Positions 6,643 through 10,324 of a stretch of DNA of 10,324 bases are shown here, one piece after another. Each line of letters begins with the position of its first letter. The first letter of the stretch is position 1. Made by a program: the position numbers and the translations under genes. The notes below the pieces were generated by a model. That model was not told the origin of the DNA. It made no database searches and saw only the letters and a list, made by a program, of their open reading frames with translations. The stretch comes from Methylopumilus sp009926035 (GTDB taxonomy: Bacteria > Pseudomonadota > Gammaproteobacteria > Burkholderiales > Methylophilaceae): contig JBEANL010000023.1 in the NCBI GenBank assembly GCA_041165405.1, positions 1 to 10,324 on the forward strand, in the 5' to 3' direction.

Positions 6643-7659
6643 ATGAAGGTTTACTACGATAAAGATGCTGATTTAAATTTAATTAAAAAATTGAATGTTG
6701 CTATTGTTGGATATGGCTCACAGGGCCACGCTCACGCAGCAAATCTCAAAGAATCAGGCGTCAACATCACTGTTGCTCTCAGAAAAGGTGGCGCATCATG
6801 GGATAAAGCCAAAAGTGCTGGACATAACGTTCTAGAAATTAATGAAGCTGTTAAAACTGCTGATATCGTTATGCTTTTGATACCTGACGAAACAATGCCT
6901 CAAATTTTTCATCAAGAAGTTGCACCATTCTTGAAAAAAAATGCAGTGTTAGCATTCGCGCATGGATTTAATATCCACTACAACCAAATTATTCCAAGAG
7001 ATGATCTTGATGTCATCATGATTGCCCCAAAAGGCCCTGGTCACACAGTACGCTCAGAGTATCTTAAAGGTGGTGGCGTTCCTACATTAATCGCAATTTA
7101 TCAAAACAAATCTGGCAAAGCCAAAGATATTGCGCTTTCATATGCCGCTGCAAATGGCGGCACCAAAGGGGGTGTAATTGAAACTGATTTCCGTGAAGAA
7201 ACTGAAACTGACTTATTTGGTGAGCAAGCTGTTTTATGTGGAGGCGCAGTTGAGCTTGTTAAAGCAGGCTTTGAAACTTTAACTGAAGCAGGTTACGCAC
7301 CCGAAATGGCATATTTCGAATGCTTGCATGAACTTAAACTCATTGTAGATTTAATGTATGAAGGTGGAATTGCTAACATGAACTATTCCATCTCAAATAA
7401 TGCTGAGTATGGTGAATATATTACTGGTCCAAAAGTAATTGGTAATGAAGCCAAATTAGCTATGAAAGAAGCTTTAAAAAATATTCAAAATGGTGAATAT
7501 GCAAAACGTTTTATTCTTGAAGGAAAAACAAACTATCCAGAAATGACAGCTAGAAGAAGACTTAATGCTGAACATCCTATTGAAAAAGTTGGCTCACAAT
7601 TAAGATCAATGATGCCTTGGATTGCTAAAAATAAGCTTGTAGATCAAAGCAAAAACTAG
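6643..7659 (+). CDS. ilvC: Ketol-acid reductoisomerase (class I)
   Basis: IlvC isomerises and reduces acetolactate and acetohydroxybutyrate to the dihydroxy acids, using Mg2+ and usually NADPH. At 338 aa it is the short class I form, unlike the ~490-aa class II enzyme of E. coli. The N-terminal Rossmann motif is GYGSQGHAHA (23-32), followed by the cofactor-selecting loop LRKGGASW (46-53) and catalytic H107 (FAHGFN). The knotted helical domain supplies the metal ligands D190 and E194 (TDLFGEQ), E226 and E230, and S251. All expected catalytic residues are present. It lies 20 bases after ilvH with GAAAGG upstream as ribosome binding site, and psd follows after 4 bases, so all four genes are likely one transcript. 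Confidence 0.98.
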   Translation: MKVYYDKDADLNLIKKLNVAIVGYGSQGHAHAANLKESGVNITVALRKGGASWDKAKSAGHNVLEINEAVKTADIVMLLIPDETMPQIFHQEVAPFLKKNAVLAFAHGFNIHYNQIIPRDDLDVIMIAPKGPGHTVRSEYLKGGGVPTLIAIYQNKSGKAKDIALSYAAANGGTKGGVIETDFREETETDLFGEQAVLCGGAVELVKAGFETLTEAGYAPEMAYFECLHELKLIVDLMYEGGIANMNYSISNNAEYGEYITGPKVIGNEAKLAMKEALKNIQNGEYAKRFILEGKTNYPEMTARRRLNAEHPIEKVGSQLRSMMPWIAKNKLVDQSKN

Positions 7660-7663
7660 CTTC

Positions 7664-8308
7664 ATGGCAAAAAAAACTTACCCTATCATAGCAAAAGAAG
7701 GCTGGCCATTCTTAATAGTATCCATTGTTACATCAGCCTTCATATTAAGTATATGCACTCTGTGGTCGATTCCTCTTTGGATCATCTCATTATTTATTTT
7801 GCAATTTTTTAGAGATCCAAAAAGAAATACGCCCTCCAAGAAAAATACGGTGATATCTGCAGCTGATGGCAAAGTCATTGTCGTTGAAAAATGCAAAGAT
7901 GAGTATCTTAATAGACGTGCAATTAAAGTTAGTGTCTTTATGAATGTCTTTAATGTTCACTCAAATAAAAGTCCGATCAAATCAATCATTATGAATAAAT
8001 GGTATTTTCCTGGAAAATTTCTGAATGCGGCTTTATCAAAAGCATCATTAGAGAATGAAAGATGTGCACTTCACCTTAAAACCAAAGAAGGTTTTGACAT
8101 TACTTGCGTTCAAATTGCAGGTTTAATTGCGAGAAGAATTTTATGCTACGTTAATAAAGGTGATGCATTGGAGGCTGGTGAAAGATATGGTTTTATAAGA
8201 TTTGGTTCACGCGTAGATTTATATCTACCTATCAACTCAAAAATAAAAGTTACTTTAGGCGAAAAAGTTTTTAACGGCGAAACAATTATTGCTGAATTAA
8301 AAAAATAG
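7664..8308 (+). CDS. psd: Phosphatidylserine decarboxylase proenzyme (short PsdA type)
   Basis: Psd decarboxylates phosphatidylserine to phosphatidylethanolamine at the inner membrane. At 214 aa it is the short type found in many beta- and alphaproteobacteria. A hydrophobic N-terminal stretch (about 14-49) would anchor it as one hairpin or two helices. SAADGKV (65-71, catalytic Asp D68) and FMNVFNVHSNKSPI (92-105, His H99) are family blocks. RFGSRVD near the end contains G181-S182, the self-cleavage site that leaves a pyruvoyl group on the small alpha chain. It starts 4 bases after ilvC without a visible Shine-Dalgarno. In many betaproteobacteria ilvC-psd is followed by pssA and leuA; here the reverse gene rppH follows instead, so pssA must lie elsewhere. 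Confidence 0.95.
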   Translation: MAKKTYPIIAKEGWPFLIVSIVTSAFILSICTLWSIPLWIISLFILQFFRDPKRNTPSKKNTVISAADGKVIVVEKCKDEYLNRRAIKVSVFMNVFNVHSNKSPIKSIIMNKWYFPGKFLNAALSKASLENERCALHLKTKEGFDITCVQIAGLIARRILCYVNKGDALEAGERYGFIRFGSRVDLYLPINSKIKVTLGEKVFNGETIIAELKK

Positions 8309-8320
8309 ATTAATTATCTA
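8299..8320 (-). terminator. Weak terminator candidate for rppH
   Basis: Read on the minus strand, TAGAT-AATTA-ATCTA (8320-8306) forms a 5-bp AT-rich stem followed by seven T (8305-8299). The T run is the A run at the end of psd. The stem is weak, so this is only a candidate. It is the only hairpin-plus-T signal at this convergent junction. Confidence 0.35.
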
Positions 8321-8783
8321 TAAATATACGAAGTTCGTTTAAAGCCAATCTATACACATCTCTCTTAAATTCAATTACTTCATTAAGAGGCATCCAGTAA
8401 TCGTGCCATCTCCATGCATCAAATTCAGGCTTCTTAGTATTTCTTAAAAAAATATCGGTATCTTGACCCTTCATTCTTAATAGATACCATATTTGTTTTT
8501 GGCCTTTATAAGTCCCTCTAAAATCTCTTCGAAGCCATTGAGAAGGTACTTCATATTTTAACCAGTCTTTTGTTCGGCCAAGTATTTCGACATGATGTGG
8601 CTTTAATCCCACTTCTTCCATAAGTTCTCGATACATAGCCTCTTCAGGCGCTTCACCTTTTTGAATACCACCTTGAGGAAACTGCCATGCATGCTCTTGT
8701 GTGCGCTTCGCCCAAAAAACCTGATTTTCAGCATTACAAATCACAATGCCGACATTTGGCCGATAGCCGTCTTTATCAATCAT
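8310..8783 (-). CDS. rppH: RNA 5'-pyrophosphohydrolase (Nudix)
   Basis: RppH removes pyrophosphate from the 5' triphosphate end of transcripts, which opens them to RNase E decay. It is a 157-aa cytosolic protein, typical for the short form. The N terminus DKDGYRPNVGIVICN is the RppH hallmark. The Nudix box (38-60) is complete: G38, E44, then REL-EE-G ending at L60, with the metal-binding glutamates in place. WQFPQGG precedes it, and the C-terminal FDAWRWHDYW and VIEFKRDVYR are RppH-specific, separating it from other Nudix enzymes. On its own strand AAGGTG lies about 7 bases before ATG, a good ribosome binding site. The gene ends 1 bp from psd and diverges from the beta-propeller gene. Confidence 0.96.
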   Translation of the reverse strand: MIDKDGYRPNVGIVICNAENQVFWAKRTQEHAWQFPQGGIQKGEAPEEAMYRELMEEVGLKPHHVEILGRTKDWLKYEVPSQWLRRDFRGTYKGQKQIWYLLRMKGQDTDIFLRNTKKPEFDAWRWHDYWMPLNEVIEFKRDVYRLALNELRIFIDN

Positions 8784-8803
8784 AGAAACACCTTAAGAAT
8801 TGC

Positions 8804-8821
8804 ATCAATTTTTTTATTGAT
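8804..8821. repeat. Small inverted repeat between rppH and the propeller gene
   Basis: ATCAAT (8804-8809) and ATTGAT (8816-8821) are inverted around six T. It lies in the 98-bp divergent region, just upstream of the rppH ribosome binding site. It could be a weak hairpin in the rppH leader or a protein site; with AT-only flanks it may also be chance. Confidence 0.3.
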
Positions 8822-8850
8822 TTAGTTTAAATAAAAGCCAGAATTAAAGC

Positions 8851-8856
8851 TAGAAT
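8851..8856 (+). promoter_or_regulatory. Possible -10 element for the beta-propeller gene
   Basis: TAGAAT matches five of six positions of TATAAT and lies 26 bases before ATG 8882. I find no convincing -35 at 16-18 bases, so support is weak. Confidence 0.3.
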
Positions 8857-8881
8857 CTATTAAGAAAAAATTGAAAAAAAC

Positions 8882-9823
8882 ATGGCTTTTAAAAACTTTA
8901 TTTTACTTATTTTCTTTATATCTTTTAGCGCATGCTCAAGTGTGCCGATAGCATATATTACAAATCAAGGCTCCAATACAGTCAGCGTTGTTGATATTAA
9001 AAATAAAAAAGTAAAGCAAGAAATTTCTGTAGGCAAAGGTCCTGTAGGTATTGCCATTTCTTTAAAACAATCCTATGCCTTTATTTCAAACGCTAATGAT
9101 AGCTCTGTAAGTGTTTTAGATCTTCATAGTAATGAAATTATTAAGACAATCAAAGTTAATGGAACGCCAGTCGGTATTACTAAATCAACAAATGAAGAGT
9201 ATATCTATGTCAGCGATTGGTTCAATAGTGAAATTTTTACGATCGAAACAAAATCATTAAAAGTGATTAATAGAATAGCGGTTGGAAAATCTCCGTCAGG
9301 CATGATATGTGACAAAGAAGGGAAATATCTTTTTATTTCTAATCGCGACGATAATACGGTCGAAATATATAGTCAGTCAGACTTAAGTTTTGTTAAGAAA
9401 ATTAAAGTAGGCAATCACCCATATGGTTTATTTGTAAAAAAAGGCTTACTTTTTGTTGTTAATGTTTTGGATGATTCGATATCTATAATAAATACCCAGT
9501 CATTTGCGACAGAAACGATTAAAGTTGGTGATCATCCTTATGGCGTAGTATCTGACATGAACAATCAATTTGCCTTTGTTACAAATACTCAGGATGACAA
9601 TATTAGTGTTATTGACCTTAAGGCAAGCAAAGAAATCCGAAAGATTAAAGTGGGTGGCAATCCGGAGGGCATTGATATTGATGATAAAGATAATCTGCTC
9701 ATAACCTCAAATTGGGGAAGCGACTCTATTTCAATCATAGACTTAGCAAAGCAAGAGTATCTCTATGAAATTAAAACAGGCAAACAAAGTAGATCTTTTG
9801 GTCAATTTATTAAAATTGATTAA
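8882..9823 (+). CDS. YVTN seven-bladed beta-propeller, probable lipoprotein
   Basis: This is a 313-aa exported protein. A hydrophobic N terminus (about 3-17) ends in SFSAC, with C18 as a likely lipidation site; the -3 Phe is not the ideal Leu, so plain secretion is possible. The rest is seven repeats of about 40 residues with the pattern (A/L)-(Y/F)-(I/V)-(T/S)-N-x3-(D/N)-(T/S)-(V/I)-S-(V/I)-(I/V)-D, then (I/V)-x-V-G-x-x-P-x-G, for example AYITNQGSNTVSVVDI and AFVTNTQDDNISVIDL. Seven repeats would close one propeller. The family (YncE-like/YVTN) includes proteins linked to PQQ-dependent dehydrogenases, but no enzymatic residues can be named, so the role is open. It is followed after 62 bases by an MxaD-like gene, which suggests a shared periplasmic job, perhaps in methanol oxidation. 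Confidence 0.85.
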   Translation: MAFKNFILLIFFISFSACSSVPIAYITNQGSNTVSVVDIKNKKVKQEISVGKGPVGIAISLKQSYAFISNANDSSVSVLDLHSNEIIKTIKVNGTPVGITKSTNEEYIYVSDWFNSEIFTIETKSLKVINRIAVGKSPSGMICDKEGKYLFISNRDDNTVEIYSQSDLSFVKKIKVGNHPYGLFVKKGLLFVVNVLDDSISIINTQSFATETIKVGDHPYGVVSDMNNQFAFVTNTQDDNISVIDLKASKEIRKIKVGGNPEGIDIDDKDNLLITSNWGSDSISIIDLAKQEYLYEIKTGKQSRSFGQFIKID

Positions 9824-9843
9824 TGTTATAGATAAAAACAATT

Positions 9844-9849
9844 TATAAT
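9844..9849 (+). promoter_or_regulatory. Possible -10 element for the MxaD-like gene
   Basis: A perfect TATAAT lies 36 bases before ATG 9886 in the 62-base gap after the propeller gene. No good -35 is seen at normal spacing. If used, the MxaD-like gene has its own promoter and need not depend on the propeller transcript. An AAAGG at 9870-9874 is the likely ribosome binding site. Confidence 0.35.
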
Positions 9850-9885
9850 TAAGTAGTTAATTAAACACTAAAGGTCTTAATTCAA

Positions 9886-10305
9886 ATGAAAAAAATTATT
9901 ACTAGTATTTTCCTTATTTTTTTATCCTTCAATGTATTTGCGCATGGGCCATCGCCTCAAAAAGTTGAAAAGTCAATTACAATCAATGCATCCCCTGATA
10001 AAGTTTGGTCAATTGTTAAAGATTTTGGTGCTGTTCAAAAATGGATACCTCTTGTGACTGATAGCAAAGTTGAAAAAAAGGGCGAAGATACGACTAGAAC
10101 ACTTGTATTAAAATCTGGAGGCAAAGTTATTGAGAGGCTTAAAGGTATCGATGAAGAAGCTATGAAATTAAAATATGAAATTGTAGAAGGTTCCATACCT
10201 GTAGCTGATTACAATTCATTTATTACTGTAGCAAAAGGCTCGAATCCAAACCAATCCACTGTAACATGGGTCGGTCGTTTTTATAGGGTTTATAAACTCA
10301 ACCCG
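9886..10305 (+). CDS. Periplasmic SRPBCC protein, MxaD-like (3' partial)
   Basis: The frame opens at ATG 9886 and has no stop before the sequence ends. A clear Sec signal peptide (MKK, hydrophobic core, cut after VFA at A19) leads to a mature start HGPSPQKVEKSITI. The START/SRPBCC fold follows: ASPDKVWSIVKDFGAVQKWIP is the first strand-helix block, and TWVGRFY is a late strand. The AHGP-PQKV opening and this layout resemble MxaD, a periplasmic protein that in methylotrophs aids methanol dehydrogenase with its cytochrome; the role here is inferred. Genomic sequence supports 140 codons, to LNP at 10305. Family length is about 175-180, so roughly 40 residues are missing. The reading frame continues through adapter bases as RSEERR, which is not part of the protein. 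Confidence 0.82.
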
Positions 10306-10324
10306 AGATCGGAAGAGCGTCGTG
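10306..10324 (+). other. Illumina TruSeq adapter remnant
   Basis: The last 19 bases, AGATCGGAAGAGCGTCGTG, equal the first 19 bases of the standard TruSeq adapter read through at the end of short inserts (Read 2 trimming sequence). A chance match of 19 bases exactly at a sequence end is not credible. These bases are library construct, not genome, and mark 10305 as the last reliable position. Confidence 0.97.

Noticed and set aside
7678..7896. Reverse-strand open frame inside psd
   Set aside because: It is antisense to the membrane segment and SAADGKV block of psd, with no recognisable domain.

Overview
The window reads as a compact piece of chromosome from an AT-rich, small-genome betaproteobacterium. 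Family signatures (a Lys/Ala/Pro histone H1-like tail, the GExS form of the thiamine motif in IlvB, the ilvB-ilvH-ilvC-psd order and an MxaD-like periplasmic protein) fit best with Methylophilales, for example the OM43/Methylopumilus-type freshwater or marine methylotrophs. That placement is inference from remembered family features, not from a search. Genes are nearly back to back. No intergenic gap exceeds about 105 bases, and I see no tRNA, rRNA, mobile element or CRISPR array.

Layout, left to right: the 3' end of an H1-like nucleoid protein gene built of perfect 18-bp repeats, closed by two stem-loop terminators; a forward run yggS-proC-mnmA (PLP homeostasis, proline synthesis, tRNA 2-thiolation) with 4-bp overlap or 4-bp spacing; a reverse glutathione S-transferase of the YibF type whose 3' end overlaps mnmA by 50 bp; a divergent nadC sharing a symmetric -10 element with it; the branched-chain amino-acid operon ilvB-ilvH-ilvC with psd (phosphatidylserine decarboxylase) attached; a reverse rppH (RNA pyrophosphohydrolase) ending 1 bp from psd; a forward lipoprotein-like seven-bladed YVTN beta-propeller; and a 3'-truncated periplasmic SRPBCC protein resembling MxaD of methanol oxidation.

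The genes serve ordinary core functions: amino-acid and NAD synthesis, membrane lipid synthesis, tRNA modification and RNA decay. The last two envelope proteins are the most lineage-flavoured part and may belong to methanol oxidation. I do not see a new defence, mobile or signalling system.

The points most worth a second look are: the last 19 bases, which are Illumina adapter sequence and add a false in-frame RSEERR tail to the final protein; a His-to-Gln change at a conserved quinolinate-binding position of NadC; the palindromic ATTATAAT between gst and nadC; a palindrome inside the spacer of the likely ilv promoter; and the perfect 18-bp repeat at the left edge, which probably caused the assembly to break there.
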